A stretch of DNA of 64,000 nucleotides from JBDXHU01 sp039989475 (GCA_039989475.1 JBDXHU010000009.1:248001-312000), one strand, 5' to 3'; shown: positions 47,056 to 57,190, counted from the first letter of the stretch. Numbers and translations: made by a program. Notes: generated by a model not told the origin, from the sequence alone.

Positions 47056-48174
47056 TTACAGAACCGCCTTCGGGTAGGACCCCAGGGGCTTGAGAAGAAT
47101 GGACTGCTCTTCCAGTGCTGACACGATGCCGGCTATCAGTTCATCCTGCAGATGGCCCTCAAACTCAATGAAAAACACATAGGCCCACTTTTCTGTGCGC
47201 GAGGGACGCGTATCAATACGGGTCAAGCTGACCCCGGCATCCCGGAATGGCTCGAGCAAATCGAACAGGGCGCCGGGGCGGTTGCGGCTGGAGACAATGA
47301 TAGATGTCTTGTCCTGGCCGCTGGGGGGTATTTCATCGCGACCGATAATCAGGAAGCGGGTGGTATTGTCGGCGGAGTCCTCAATATTCTCGTATAGCTT
47401 TTCCAGGCCGTATTGATCGGCCGCCATATCGCCCGCGATAGCCGCCACGCCCTCCTCCATGGCCGCTAATCGGGCCGCCTCACCATTGCTGGATACGGCC
47501 ACCTGCTCAAGCTGCGGAAAGTACTGCTCCAGCCAACCGCGACACTGGGCCAGGGCCTGCTGATGGGCACAAATACGGGTGAGTTTGTCGGCGCTGGTTT
47601 GCGCACTGGCCAGCAGGTGGTGGTGAATTTGCATCTCCACTTCGCCACAGATCTTGAGGCTGGAGTCCATGAAGTTATCCAGGGTGTGGCTGACCATACC
47701 CTCGGTAGAGTTCTCTACCGGCACCACACCGTAATTGCAGTCCTCAGCCGCCACCTGGTTGAACACGGAGTCGATAGTGCCCTGGGGAATACTGATAACC
47801 GCATGACCGAAGTGCTTGATCGTCGCCGCCTGGGTAAAGGTACCTTCCGGTCCCAGGTAGGCAACCTGCAGCGGTCGCTCCAGCGCCAGGCAGGCCGACA
47901 TTATTTCGCGGAAAATAAAGGCCACGTTCTCGCCAGCCAGCGGTCCGTCATTGCGCTGCTTGATGCGGTTCAGCACCTGCGCCTCGCGCTCCGGTCGGTA
48001 GAACACGGGTTCTTCCCCCGACTCGCCGCGCTCGCGGGCCTCGGCGATCTCGTCCATTTTGATATCGGCGACTTGCTGGGCACAGCCGGCCCGCCGGTTT
48101 ATCAGTTCCTGGATTTCCCGGTCGATGGCATCGATTTCTACGCGGACCTGGTCCAGGTCTTTGGAGTCACTCAT
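47056..48174 (-). CDS. pheA: P-protein: chorismate mutase/prephenate dehydratase
   Basis: A 372-residue bifunctional enzyme of phenylalanine synthesis. Chorismate mutase helices at 1-95 (DLDQVRVEIDAIDREIQELINRR), prephenate dehydratase at about 103-280 (YLGPEGTFTQAA, VPVENSTEGMV) and an ACT domain for Phe feedback at about 285-365 (RPGALFDLLEPFRDAGVSLTRIDTRPS). Standard architecture. It lies between serC and tyrA. Confidence 0.96.
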   Translation of the reverse strand: MSDSKDLDQVRVEIDAIDREIQELINRRAGCAQQVADIKMDEIAEARERGESGEEPVFYRPEREAQVLNRIKQRNDGPLAGENVAFIFREIMSACLALERPLQVAYLGPEGTFTQAATIKHFGHAVISIPQGTIDSVFNQVAAEDCNYGVVPVENSTEGMVSHTLDNFMDSSLKICGEVEMQIHHHLLASAQTSADKLTRICAHQQALAQCRGWLEQYFPQLEQVAVSSNGEAARLAAMEEGVAAIAGDMAADQYGLEKLYENIEDSADNTTRFLIIGRDEIPPSGQDKTSIIVSSRNRPGALFDLLEPFRDAGVSLTRIDTRPSRTEKWAYVFFIEFEGHLQDELIAGIVSALEEQSILLKPLGSYPKAVL

Positions 48175-48203
48175 GCTGCTATTGTATACCTGCTGGGTGG
48201 TGG

Positions 48204-49292
48204 TCAGCCCGCCTGTTGTGCCTCGAACTGCTGCATGAAGCTTATCAGAGCATCGACTGCCTGTTCACTTACTGCATTGTAGATGCTGGCACGCATGCCG
48301 CCGACACTGCGGTGCCCTTTCAGGTTGAGCAAGCCGGCTGCCTCTGCTTCCTGCAGGAACAGCTTGTCCAGCTCAGCATTGGCCAGCGTGAACGGCACGT
48401 TCATGAGAGAGCGGCTGGGTATCTCAACCGGATTGGCATAAAACGGGCTTTCATCAATGGCCCGGTAGAGTTTTTCCGCCTTGCGCCGGTTGATGACTTC
48501 CATTGCGGCCAGGCCACCCTGGGCCTTCAACCACTGGAACACCAGGCCGGCCAGGTAGAGGGCAAAGGTCGGCGGCGTGTTATACATGGAGTCGTTTTCA
48601 GCCGCGACCTTCCAACTGAGCATGGACGGGCAGACAGGCATCGCCTGGTCTAGCAAATCGCGACGCACGATCACCAGGGTCAGGCCGGCGGGGCCGATAT
48701 TTTTCTGGGCACCGGCGTAAATCACACCGTAGTCACTGACCTCAATCGGGCGTGACAGTATTTCGGAAGACATATCCACCACGGTCGGCACGGCGCTGTC
48801 CGGGGTCCAGAAAAACTCTACCCCGCCGATGGTTTCATTGGGCGTGTAGTGCAGGTAAGCCGCGTCTTCACTCAACTGCCAGTCACTAACCGGGGGGATG
48901 GTGGAGAAGCGTGTGTCCTCGGCGCTGGCGACGACATTGACATCCAGGTAGCGCCCGGCTTCTGCAATAGCCTTTTTAGACCACTGTCCGGTATTGACGT
49001 AATCGGCCCTGGCCCTGCCCTCACTGCCGCCGAGGTTCAACGGCACCGCTGCAAACTGACTGCTGGCGCCGCCTTGCAGGAACAGCACCGCGTAATCATC
49101 CGGGATGGCCATAAGATCGCGCAGGTCCTGTTCGGCGCGCTCTGCGATACCGACAATCTCCGGACTGCGGTGACTCATTTCCATGATGGACAGGCCGGCG
49201 CCCTGCCAGTCCAGCATTTCGTCACGGGCCTGTTCCAAAACCGGTTCCGGCAACGCGGCCGGACCCGCACAAAAATTGTAGCAACGAGCCAT
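48204..49292 (-). CDS. serC: Phosphoserine aminotransferase
   Basis: A 362-residue PLP enzyme for serine and pyridoxal phosphate synthesis. PLP lysine in the YAGAQKNIGPAGLTLV segment (Lys about 196); N-terminal FCAGPAALPEPV. Normal length. Between gyrA and pheA, the usual gammaproteobacterial order. Confidence 0.96.
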   Translation of the reverse strand: MARCYNFCAGPAALPEPVLEQARDEMLDWQGAGLSIMEMSHRSPEIVGIAERAEQDLRDLMAIPDDYAVLFLQGGASSQFAAVPLNLGGSEGRARADYVNTGQWSKKAIAEAGRYLDVNVVASAEDTRFSTIPPVSDWQLSEDAAYLHYTPNETIGGVEFFWTPDSAVPTVVDMSSEILSRPIEVSDYGVIYAGAQKNIGPAGLTLVIVRRDLLDQAMPVCPSMLSWKVAAENDSMYNTPPTFALYLAGLVFQWLKAQGGLAAMEVINRRKAEKLYRAIDESPFYANPVEIPSRSLMNVPFTLANAELDKLFLQEAEAAGLLNLKGHRSVGGMRASIYNAVSEQAVDALISFMQQFEAQQAG

Positions 49293-49337
49293 TTCTAGCT
49301 TCCTCGGCTGTGTGGTGGTGACTGCTTTCGGGTGTGC

Positions 49338-52025
49338 TTACTCTTCGGGAGTATCGGTGCTTTCTCCAGCGCTGTCGGCGCTTGAGTCGCTGTCGGCACT
49401 TGATTCAGACCCGCTGTCGGCACCTGATTCAGAGCCGCTGTCGGCGCTTGAAGACACGGCAATATCCTCGGCCTCGTCGACATACTCCGGTACTTCCTCG
49501 GGCTCGTCGATGCGCTCTACGCCCACCAGGGCTTCACCCTCCTTGAGACGGATGACGCGAACACCCTGGGTGTTGCGGCCCAACACGGAGACTTCATCGC
49601 CCCGGGTCCTGACGAGTGTTCCCTGGTCGGAAATCAGCATCAGTTCATCACCGCTGAACACCTGTACGGCGCCCACCAGTTGACCGTTGCGATCACTACA
49701 CTGCATGGCGATCACACCCTGGGTACCGCGACCCTTGGTCGGGAATTCAGTAACCTCGGTGCGCTTGCCATAGCCTTTCTGGCTCGCGGTCAAAACCGTG
49801 CCACCCTCGGCGGGGATTATCAGCGAAATCATGGACTGGCCCTCAGCCAGCTTGATGCCGCGCACACCACGGGCGGTACGGCCCATCGCGCGCACATCGG
49901 CTTCGCGGAAGCGCACTGCCTTACCGGAACTGCTGAACAACATGACATCCTGTTCACCGTCGGTAATGGCAGTACCCACCAGCACATCGCCCTCATCCAG
50001 CTCCAGTGCCCGCAGACCAACACTGCGCTGGCGTGAGAAATTGGTCAGCGCCGTTTTCTTCACGGTACCGTTGGCGGTGGCCATGAAGATGTAATGACCC
50101 TCGGTGTACTCCGCCACCGGCATAATCGAGGTAACCCGCTCGCCCTCATCCAGCGGCAGCAGGTTGACCATGGGCCGACCACGGGAACCGCGGCCCGCAA
50201 CCGGAATCTGGTATACCTTGAGCCAGTAGACCTTGCCCACGTTGGTAAAGCAGAGAATCGTGTCGTGGGTGCTGGCAATCAGCAGGTGCTCTACAAAATC
50301 CTCGTCCTTGACCGCAGTGGCGGACTTGCCCATGCCCCCACGGCGCTGGGCCTGGTAGTCACTGAGTGGCTGGGTCTTGGCGTAACCGCCGTGGGAAATG
50401 GTCACCACCCGGTCTTCCTCGGTGATCAGGTCTTCCACGGTCAGGTCATGGGCTGAATCGGTAATCTCGGTGCGACGCTCGTCGCCATAGCTCTCGACAA
50501 CTTCCTGCAATTCCTCGCGAATCACCTGCTTGAGTCGCTCGGGATCAGAGAGAATCTCGAGGTATCCGGCAATTTCGGTGAGCTTTTCCTGGTATTCCTG
50601 TATCAGCTTCTCGTGTTCCAGGCCGGTCAGGCGGTGCAGGCGCAATTCCAGGATGGCCTGGGCCTGGGCCGGTGACAGGAAGTACTGCCCGTCGCGCAGG
50701 CCATACTGTTTTTCCAGGCCATCGGGGCGACAGGCGTCGCTGCCGGCACGCTCCAGCATAGACATCACTTCGCCCGGCACCCAACCCTTGCTGATCAGCT
50801 TCTCACGGGCCTCGGCGGCATTGGGAGAGGCCTTGATCAAGGCGATAACCGGATCGATGTTAGCCAGGGCAATGGTCAGGCCTTCCAGCACATGGCCACG
50901 TTCACGGGCCTTGCGCAGCAGGAATACGGTGCGACGGGTAACCACCTCACGGCGATGACGCACGAAGGCCTCAATGATTTCCTTGAGGTTGAGTATCTTC
51001 GGCTGACCGTCGACCAGGGCCACCATGTTGATGCCGAACACGGATTGCAGCGCGGTTTGCGAATACAGATTATTCAGCACCACGTCGCCCATTTCCCCGC
51101 GACGCAATTCAATCACCACGCGCATACCGTCCTTGTCCGACTCGTCGCGCAGCTCAGTAATACCCTCAATCTTCTTGTCCTTGACCAGTTCGGCGATCTT
51201 TTCGATCAGCCGCGCCTTGTTAACCTGGTAGGGCAGTTCGTGAACAAGGATGGTGTCTTTACCGGTCTTCTCGTTGCTGATGATCTCGGTGCGAGCCCGC
51301 ACCCAGATACGGCCGCGGCCGGTGCGATAGGCCTGCACAATACCGGCGCGACCATTAATAATGCCCGCTGTCGGGAAATCCGGACCGGGTATGTGCTGCA
51401 TGAGGCCATCGATATCAATATCCTGGTCATCGATATAGGCCAGGCAGGCGCTGACCACCTCGGTCAGGTTGTGTGGCGGAATATTGGTTGCCATGCCCAC
51501 AGCAATACCGGAAGAGCCGTTAATCAGCAGGTTCGGTACCCGGGTGGGCAGTACCTCGGGAATCTGCTCGGTGCCGTCGTAGTTGGGAACGAAGTCGACG
51601 GTTTCCTTGTCCAGGTCGGCCAGCAGATCGTGGGCGATCTTGCGCATGCGGATCTCGGTGTAACGCATGGCTGCCGCGGAATCACCATCGATAGAGCCAA
51701 AGTTGCCCTGGCCGTCTACCAGCATATAGCGCATGGAGAAAGGCTGGGCCAGGCGCACAATCGCGTCATAGACCGCGGAATCGCCGTGCGGGTGGTATTT
51801 ACCAATCACGTCACCAACGATACGGGCCGACTTCTTATAGGCCTTGTTAAAATCATTGTTGAGCTCGTTCATGGCGAAGAGCACACGGCGGTGTACCGGT
51901 TTCAGACCGTCGCGAACGTCCGGCAGGGCCCTGCCGACAATCACGCTCATGGCGTAATCGAGGTAGGATTGCTTGAGTTCGTCTTCGATGTTTACCGGGA
52001 GGATTTCTTTGGCTAGGTCACCCAT
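49338..52025 (-). CDS. gyrA: DNA gyrase subunit A with acidic Ser/Asp tail
   Basis: An 895-residue gyrase A. Catalytic Tyr 122 (AAMRYTE); the quinolone-determining segment HPHGDSAVYDAIV keeps Ser 83 and Asp 87, the sensitive residues at those positions; the GyrA box QRRGGMG (about 562) starts the C-terminal beta-pinwheel. The last ~45 residues are a repetitive Ser/Asp/Glu/Ala tail (SADSGSESGADSGSESS). Acidic tails are known to modulate supercoiling in E. coli GyrA, so this one may be regulatory. Followed by serC with a 45-nt gap. Confidence 0.97.
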   Translation of the reverse strand: MGDLAKEILPVNIEDELKQSYLDYAMSVIVGRALPDVRDGLKPVHRRVLFAMNELNNDFNKAYKKSARIVGDVIGKYHPHGDSAVYDAIVRLAQPFSMRYMLVDGQGNFGSIDGDSAAAMRYTEIRMRKIAHDLLADLDKETVDFVPNYDGTEQIPEVLPTRVPNLLINGSSGIAVGMATNIPPHNLTEVVSACLAYIDDQDIDIDGLMQHIPGPDFPTAGIINGRAGIVQAYRTGRGRIWVRARTEIISNEKTGKDTILVHELPYQVNKARLIEKIAELVKDKKIEGITELRDESDKDGMRVVIELRRGEMGDVVLNNLYSQTALQSVFGINMVALVDGQPKILNLKEIIEAFVRHRREVVTRRTVFLLRKARERGHVLEGLTIALANIDPVIALIKASPNAAEAREKLISKGWVPGEVMSMLERAGSDACRPDGLEKQYGLRDGQYFLSPAQAQAILELRLHRLTGLEHEKLIQEYQEKLTEIAGYLEILSDPERLKQVIREELQEVVESYGDERRTEITDSAHDLTVEDLITEEDRVVTISHGGYAKTQPLSDYQAQRRGGMGKSATAVKDEDFVEHLLIASTHDTILCFTNVGKVYWLKVYQIPVAGRGSRGRPMVNLLPLDEGERVTSIMPVAEYTEGHYIFMATANGTVKKTALTNFSRQRSVGLRALELDEGDVLVGTAITDGEQDVMLFSSSGKAVRFREADVRAMGRTARGVRGIKLAEGQSMISLIIPAEGGTVLTASQKGYGKRTEVTEFPTKGRGTQGVIAMQCSDRNGQLVGAVQVFSGDELMLISDQGTLVRTRGDEVSVLGRNTQGVRVIRLKEGEALVGVERIDEPEEVPEYVDEAEDIAVSSSADSGSESGADSGSESSADSDSSADSAGESTDTPEE

Positions 52026-52063
52026 GTATTAACTGTTCCAGACCTTGATGGCATAAACGATCG

Positions 52064-52069
52064 ATTATA
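52064..52069 (-). promoter_or_regulatory. Possible gyrA -10 box
   Basis: TATAAT on the minus strand about 40 bases upstream of the gyrA ATG, in the 100-bp gap shared with the divergent mtaD-like gene. No consensus -35 was found at 16-18 nt, which would fit the weak -35 of supercoiling-controlled gyrase promoters. Confidence 0.45.
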
Positions 52070-52126
52070 AAGAACGCCGTCATTTTTAGCCATTTATTTC
52101 CACTTTTCCGGGTATACTTCCGCCCC

Positions 52127-53455
52127 ATGATAACGACCGCTGACACCCTGATTTTCCCGCGCTGGATCATCCCTGTTGTGCCCGAGGGCGAGGTACTGCA
52201 AGACCACGGCCTGGCCATTGAAAATGGGCTAATCACCGCGATTCTGCCCAGTGCTGAACTGGCCGATGTCGCCGCGGCTGAGATTCTCACGCTGCCTGAA
52301 CATGCCCTGTTACCCGGCCTGGTCAACAGTCACGGGCACGCACCCTTGAGCCTGCTGCGCGGTTATGCTGACGACCAGCCACTAATGCCCTGGCTGGAAG
52401 ATCATATCTGGCCCGCCGAGGGACAGCACGTCGGACCCGATTTCGTCCGCGATGGTGCCAACCTGGCGCTGGCGGAGATGCTGCGCTCGGGCACTACCTG
52501 CTTCAGCGATATGTACTTTTTCCCCAATATCGTGGCGCAGCAGTGCCAGTCGGCCGGAATGCGCTGCCAGATCAGCTTTCCCATCTTCGATTTTCCCAGC
52601 GCCTGGGGCAGCGACGCCGATGACTACATCAGCAAGGGTCTGGCACTGCGCGATGACCTCAAGCACAGCGAACTGGTCAGTGTGGTGTTTGGGCCCCATG
52701 CACCCTATACGGTGAATGAAAAAGCGCTGCAAAAAGTGGCAACCCTGGCCAATGAACTGGATCTGCCCATTCATATCCACCTGCACGAGACCGAAGCGGA
52801 GGTGGCCGAGGCCGTGCAGGCTACTGGCCAAAGACCCCTGGCCAGGCTCAATGAGCTGGGCTTGATTGGCCCGCGTACCCAGTGTGTGCACATGACGGCA
52901 CTGGAAGACGATGAAATAGCGCTGCTGGCCGTGGCCGGTGCCCATGTTGTGCACTGCCCTGAATCAAACATGAAACTGGCCTCGGGCCGCTGCCCGGTTG
53001 GCGCACTTGCCGCCGCCGGGGTGAATGTCGCGCTCGGCACTGACAGTGCCGCCAGCAATAACGACCTGAACATGCTGGGTGAAATGCGCAGTGCGGCCCT
53101 GCTGGCCAAGCTGGGCGAGGGCGATGCCACCGCCCTGCCCGCTGCCTCGGTGCTGTCCATGGCGACTATTAATGGCGCCCGCGCCATGGGACTGCAAAGC
53201 CGTATTGGCAGCCTCGAAGCCGGCAAATGTGCCGACCTGATTGCGGTCGACCTGGATCGACCTGAATCCCAGCCGGTCTACAACCCGATTTCACAGCTGG
53301 TCTACGCCACCCAGGCGGAACAAGTCACCCACAGCTGGGTCAATGGCAGTGCCGTCATGTTGGAGCGGCAGCTGATTCACATGGACCTGGCGGCGGTCAT
53401 GCAGCGGGTCAGGGACTGGACCGACACCATTAGCAATACCAGGGGCAAGGCATGA
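52127..53455 (+). CDS. Amidohydrolase, MtaD/5'-methylthioadenosine-S-adenosylhomocysteine deaminase-like
   Basis: A 442-residue amidohydrolase: HGHAPLS metal motif (about 67-73), HIHLHETEAEV (about 210), MTALEDDE, and the catalytic Asp in LGTDSAASNN (about 301-310). Close to the TRZ/ATZ deaminases that remove ammonia from methylthioadenosine or SAH; the first gene of the pseudomonad mtaD-ubiG-mupP-yciK run. Divergent from gyrA. It overlaps ubiG by 4 nt. Confidence 0.88.
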   Translation: MITTADTLIFPRWIIPVVPEGEVLQDHGLAIENGLITAILPSAELADVAAAEILTLPEHALLPGLVNSHGHAPLSLLRGYADDQPLMPWLEDHIWPAEGQHVGPDFVRDGANLALAEMLRSGTTCFSDMYFFPNIVAQQCQSAGMRCQISFPIFDFPSAWGSDADDYISKGLALRDDLKHSELVSVVFGPHAPYTVNEKALQKVATLANELDLPIHIHLHETEAEVAEAVQATGQRPLARLNELGLIGPRTQCVHMTALEDDEIALLAVAGAHVVHCPESNMKLASGRCPVGALAAAGVNVALGTDSAASNNDLNMLGEMRSAALLAKLGEGDATALPAASVLSMATINGARAMGLQSRIGSLEAGKCADLIAVDLDRPESQPVYNPISQLVYATQAEQVTHSWVNGSAVMLERQLIHMDLAAVMQRVRDWTDTISNTRGKA

Positions 53456-54183
53456 GCAAAACCGGCAAGGACAGCGAACAGGCGCTTAACGTAGACCCCC
53501 GGGAAATCGCCAAGTTCGAGGAACTGGCCTCGCGCTGGTGGGATCGCAACAGCGAGTTCAAGCCGCTGCACGATATCAATCCACTGCGGGCCAACTTCAT
53601 AGATCGCCATTCACCCGTGGCCGGCCGCAAGCTGATCGACGTGGGCTGTGGTGGCGGCATACTGGCGGAATCCATGGCCCAGCGCGGCGCCACGGTAACC
53701 GGCATCGACATGGGCGAGGCCCCGCTCAGTGTGGCCCGCATTCACCAGCTTGAGTCCGGGGTAGAGCTGGAATACCTGCACAGTACTGCCGAGCAGATGG
53801 CTGCAGAGCGGCCCGAGGCCTTCGATATTGTTTGCTGCCTGGAGATGCTCGAGCACGTGCCCGACCCGGCCGCTGTGATCAAGGCCTGCGCCGAGCTCTG
53901 CGTACCTGGTGGCAATCTGTATTTCTCCACCATCAATCGAAACCCCAAAGCGTACGCCTTCGCCATCGTCGGCGCCGAATATGTTCTGAACTTACTGCCC
54001 AAGGGCACTCATGAGTACACCAAGTTCATCAAGCCCTCGGAAATGGCGGCCTGGATTCGAGCGGCTGACCTGCAGCTGGAGAAGATGACCGGGCTGCTCT
54101 ACAACCCCGTCACCAAGAACTACTGGCTGGACGAGCGCGACGTCAGCGTCAACTACATGGTGCAGGCCAGCAAAGCAGCATGA
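53452..54183 (+). CDS. ubiG: Ubiquinone biosynthesis O-methyltransferase UbiG
   Basis: A 243-residue SAM-dependent methyltransferase carrying out both O-methylations of ubiquinone synthesis. SAM motif DVGCGGGILAES (about 63-74), family start region FEELASRWWDRNSEFKPLHDINPLR, and FSTINRNPKAY. It overlaps the neighbouring genes by 4 nt on both sides. Confidence 0.95.
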   Translation: MSKTGKDSEQALNVDPREIAKFEELASRWWDRNSEFKPLHDINPLRANFIDRHSPVAGRKLIDVGCGGGILAESMAQRGATVTGIDMGEAPLSVARIHQLESGVELEYLHSTAEQMAAERPEAFDIVCCLEMLEHVPDPAAVIKACAELCVPGGNLYFSTINRNPKAYAFAIVGAEYVLNLLPKGTHEYTKFIKPSEMAAWIRAADLQLEKMTGLLYNPVTKNYWLDERDVSVNYMVQASKAA

Positions 54184-54866
54184 GCGCCGACTTTCCCAGC
54201 TGGCTGAAGGCAGTGATATTCGACCTGGATGGCACCTTGCTGGACACGGCGCCGGAATTCGTCGCCGTCGTGCAGCGATTGCGCGAGGAGCACGGCCTGG
54301 CGCCACTGGATGCGGAGTTGGTCAAGAGTTACGTCTCGGACGGCGCCCGCGCCATGTGCTCGCTGGCGTTGGACATGGCACAGGAAGACCCTCGCTTTGA
54401 AAGCAAGCGCCTGCGTTTCCTGGACATCTATGCCGAACAACTGGGCAGCGCCACCACCCCCTACCCCGGCATTGTCGAGCTGCTGCAGGAGCTGCAGGCT
54501 GCCAATATCAGCTGGGGCATTTCCACCAACAAGCCCAGCTACCTGACCGAGCCCCTGCTGCACAGCCTGGCCCTGCAACCGGCGCCAGCCAGCGTGGTGT
54601 GCCCCGACCATGTGGCCCAACCCAAGCCGCACCCCGAGCCGCTATTGCTGAACTGCACACAACTCGCTTGCGATGCGCGCCAGGCTATCTACATCGGTGA
54701 CCATCGTCGCGATATCGAAGCCGGGCGCGCCGCCGGCATGAACACGATTGCCGCCACTTATGGCTATATTCACCCCGAGGATGACCCGCAGCTGTGGGGC
54801 GCAGACAGCGTCGCCTCACAGGCCAGCGAACTGAGCCTGCTGCTCAAGGAGAGCCACGCCCCATGA
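54180..54866 (+). CDS. mupP: MupP-type HAD phosphatase (N-acetylmuramate 6-phosphate phosphatase)
   Basis: A 228-residue HAD phosphatase. Motif I FDLDGTLLDT (about 14-23), motif II STNKP (about 118), motif III/IV KPHPEPLLL and YIGDHRRDIEAGRAAGMNTIAA. Position between ubiG and yciK is that of mupP in Pseudomonas, part of the cell-wall MurNAc recycling route; without the position it would be called a phosphoglycolate phosphatase-like protein. Confidence 0.85.
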   Translation: MSADFPSWLKAVIFDLDGTLLDTAPEFVAVVQRLREEHGLAPLDAELVKSYVSDGARAMCSLALDMAQEDPRFESKRLRFLDIYAEQLGSATTPYPGIVELLQELQAANISWGISTNKPSYLTEPLLHSLALQPAPASVVCPDHVAQPKPHPEPLLLNCTQLACDARQAIYIGDHRRDIEAGRAAGMNTIAATYGYIHPEDDPQLWGADSVASQASELSLLLKESHAP

Positions 54867-55618
54867 ACCCATCGATCCCGGAAAATTACAGCCCGGCGAC
54901 CACCCTGTTACAGGACCGGGTCATACTGGTCACCGGGGCCGGAGATGGCATTGGCCGGATCGCTGCACAAACCTATGCGGCTCACGGTGCCACGGTAATA
55001 CTGGTGGGTCGCACGGTGGCCAAGCTGGAAGCGGTCTACGACAGCATTGAAGCGGCCGGACACGCCCAGCCGGCTATTTTTGAAATCGACCTGCTCAGCG
55101 CCGGCAGCAGCGACTATGAGACCCTGGCAGATGCTGTGGGCCAGGAATTCGGGCGTCTCGATGGACTGCTGCACAATGCCTCGATACTCGGCGAGCGCAG
55201 CCCCATCGCCAACACCAAAGCCCAGCAGTGGCAAGACGTCATGCAGGTCAACGTCAATGCACAAATGATGCTGACCCAGGCCCTGTTGCCACTACTGGAA
55301 GCGGCGCCACAGGCCTCCATCATATTCACCTCCTCCGGTGTCGGCCGCCGTGGCCGCGCCTACTGGGGCGCCTACGCGGTCTCGAAATTTGCCACCGAAG
55401 GCATGATGCAGGTGCTGGCGGATGAACTGGAAAACACCTCGCATATAAGGGTTAACAGCCTCAACCCCGGCGCCACCCGCACCGCCATGCGCGCCGCCGC
55501 CTATCCTGGCGAAGATCCGGCGACACTGAAAACTGCTGAGGAATTGATGCCGACTTACCTGTACCTTATGGGCGACGATAGCTGCGAGCTGAATGGCGCA
55601 GCGCTTAACGCCCAGTAG
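54863..55618 (+). CDS. yciK: YciK-family short-chain dehydrogenase
   Basis: A 251-residue SDR oxidoreductase. NAD(P) motif TGAGDGIGR (about 27-35), catalytic Ser near FTSSGVGRRG and YAVSKFA (Tyr/Lys). ATG 54863 was chosen because it overlaps the mupP stop (ATGA) and gives the family start MNPSIPENYSP. Function unknown, conserved with ubiG/mupP. Confidence 0.92.
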   Translation: MNPSIPENYSPATTLLQDRVILVTGAGDGIGRIAAQTYAAHGATVILVGRTVAKLEAVYDSIEAAGHAQPAIFEIDLLSAGSSDYETLADAVGQEFGRLDGLLHNASILGERSPIANTKAQQWQDVMQVNVNAQMMLTQALLPLLEAAPQASIIFTSSGVGRRGRAYWGAYAVSKFATEGMMQVLADELENTSHIRVNSLNPGATRTAMRAAAYPGEDPATLKTAEELMPTYLYLMGDDSCELNGAALNAQ

Positions 55619-55677
55619 CAACTTTCTATCTATACTGGCAGTAACCGACCGAATTCGCACCGACAAGGGAGCACTGA

Positions 55678-57183
55678 ATGATCCGCACGCTGGTAAAAAC
55701 ACTCGCCGTACTCTTCCTGCTGCTGCTTGGAATACTCTATGCCTTTAGTACCACCTGGCCCGAGCCATCTATCTGGCATACGGCTCACCTCGATCAGGAA
55801 TACGACATCAGTCGAAGCGAGCAGGTCAGCAGCTTCGAAGATTACCTGAGCCTGGAAGATCGTCTGTTCCAGCAGTTGCAGGACGAAGTGTACGTGCATA
55901 CCCCAAGCGGCCCGGAGCACCGCATTGAGCGCTATAGCCGGGGCAGCGCGGTTGATGCAACAAGTCGCGATAAAAACTGGAACCGGAGCTTCGAACTACG
56001 CACAGAAGATCCACGCGGCGGCGTACTCTTACTACACGGTATGTCGGATTCGCCCTACAGTTTACGCGCCCTGGGCCTGAGCCTGCATGAGCAGGGCTAC
56101 CAGGTGCTGGGATTGCGCCTGCCAGGCCACGGCACCGCACCATCGGGGCTGGCGCACTTTCAATGGGAGGATATGTCTAGCGCGGTGCGCCTGGCAATGC
56201 AACACCTGCAGCGGGAAGTTGGCGACAAGGGTGTCCATATCATGGGCTATTCCAACGGCGCCCCGCTGGCACTGGATTTCACGCTGAATGCCGAGAGCGA
56301 CCCGACACTCAAGCTACCCGCCAGCCTGGTATTGGTCTCACCGGCAGTGGGTGTCAGCCCCGCCGCTGTGATGGCGCAATGGAATCGGCGCCTGTCCTAC
56401 CTGCCCGGTCTCGAACACCTGGCCTGGCTGGATATGCTGCCGGAATTTGACCCCTACAAATACAACTCCTTTGCCGTCAACGCCGCTGAACAGGTACGCA
56501 GGCTCACCCTCAGTGTGGCCCGCCGTATCGCCGCCCGCGAGAAAGCCGGGCGCAGCCAGCCGTTTCCGCCCATCCTGGTGCTGAAATCAACCGTCGATGC
56601 CACCGTTTCAACACACGCCGTGGTGGATAACCTGCTGGGGCACCTGAAAAACGGTCAGCATGAGTTCGTTCTGTTCGATGTCAACCGGGACGCCGTTACC
56701 ACAAGCATTATAGTGAGCGACCCGGGCCCGTTGACCGATCGCCTGGTACAGGATGCAAGCCTGCCCTTCACCCTGACCGTAATCGCCAATGAAAATATGG
56801 ATAGTCGACAAGTGGTGGCCAGACAGAAACCGCCCTATTCCACCGCGATGACCCAGGTCGAAGCCCTTGAAGAAGCCTGGCCGGCGCAAATCATTTCCCT
56901 GTCACACATCGCAATGCCTTTTCCACCGAATGACCCGCTCTACGGCAGCGAGAACCCGGGAAACAGCGAGGAGATATACCTGGGACATGTGGCTATCCAG
57001 GGCGAACGGGGGTTACTGACTTTCTCTTCCGACTGGCTGATACGCCTGCGCCACAACCCATTCTTTGACTACCTGGAGCAGCGAGTGATCGACTGGGTAG
57101 ATGAGGCAGCTGGCGCAGCACCGGCTGCCGCAGCGACGGCTGCCGCAGCATCGGCTGCCGCAGCTACCGCTACCGAAAACTAG
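55678..57183 (+). CDS. Exported alpha/beta hydrolase
   Basis: A 501-residue alpha/beta hydrolase with an N-terminal signal anchor (1-25, LVKTLAVLFLLLLGILYAF). Oxyanion segment VLLLHGMSDSPYSL (about 118-131), nucleophile in the GYSNG elbow (Ser about 188); the acid and His sites are probably near 300 and 420 (SLSHIAMPFPPNDPLYG). A 30-residue Ala-rich low-complexity end (AAPAAAATAAAAS) ends the gene. Substrate unknown; lipase/esterase-like. GGGAG lies upstream of the ATG. Confidence 0.85.
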   Translation: MIRTLVKTLAVLFLLLLGILYAFSTTWPEPSIWHTAHLDQEYDISRSEQVSSFEDYLSLEDRLFQQLQDEVYVHTPSGPEHRIERYSRGSAVDATSRDKNWNRSFELRTEDPRGGVLLLHGMSDSPYSLRALGLSLHEQGYQVLGLRLPGHGTAPSGLAHFQWEDMSSAVRLAMQHLQREVGDKGVHIMGYSNGAPLALDFTLNAESDPTLKLPASLVLVSPAVGVSPAAVMAQWNRRLSYLPGLEHLAWLDMLPEFDPYKYNSFAVNAAEQVRRLTLSVARRIAAREKAGRSQPFPPILVLKSTVDATVSTHAVVDNLLGHLKNGQHEFVLFDVNRDAVTTSIIVSDPGPLTDRLVQDASLPFTLTVIANENMDSRQVVARQKPPYSTAMTQVEALEEAWPAQIISLSHIAMPFPPNDPLYGSENPGNSEEIYLGHVAIQGERGLLTFSSDWLIRLRHNPFFDYLEQRVIDWVDEAAGAAPAAAATAAAASAAAATATEN

Positions 57184-57190
57184 CCGGGGC

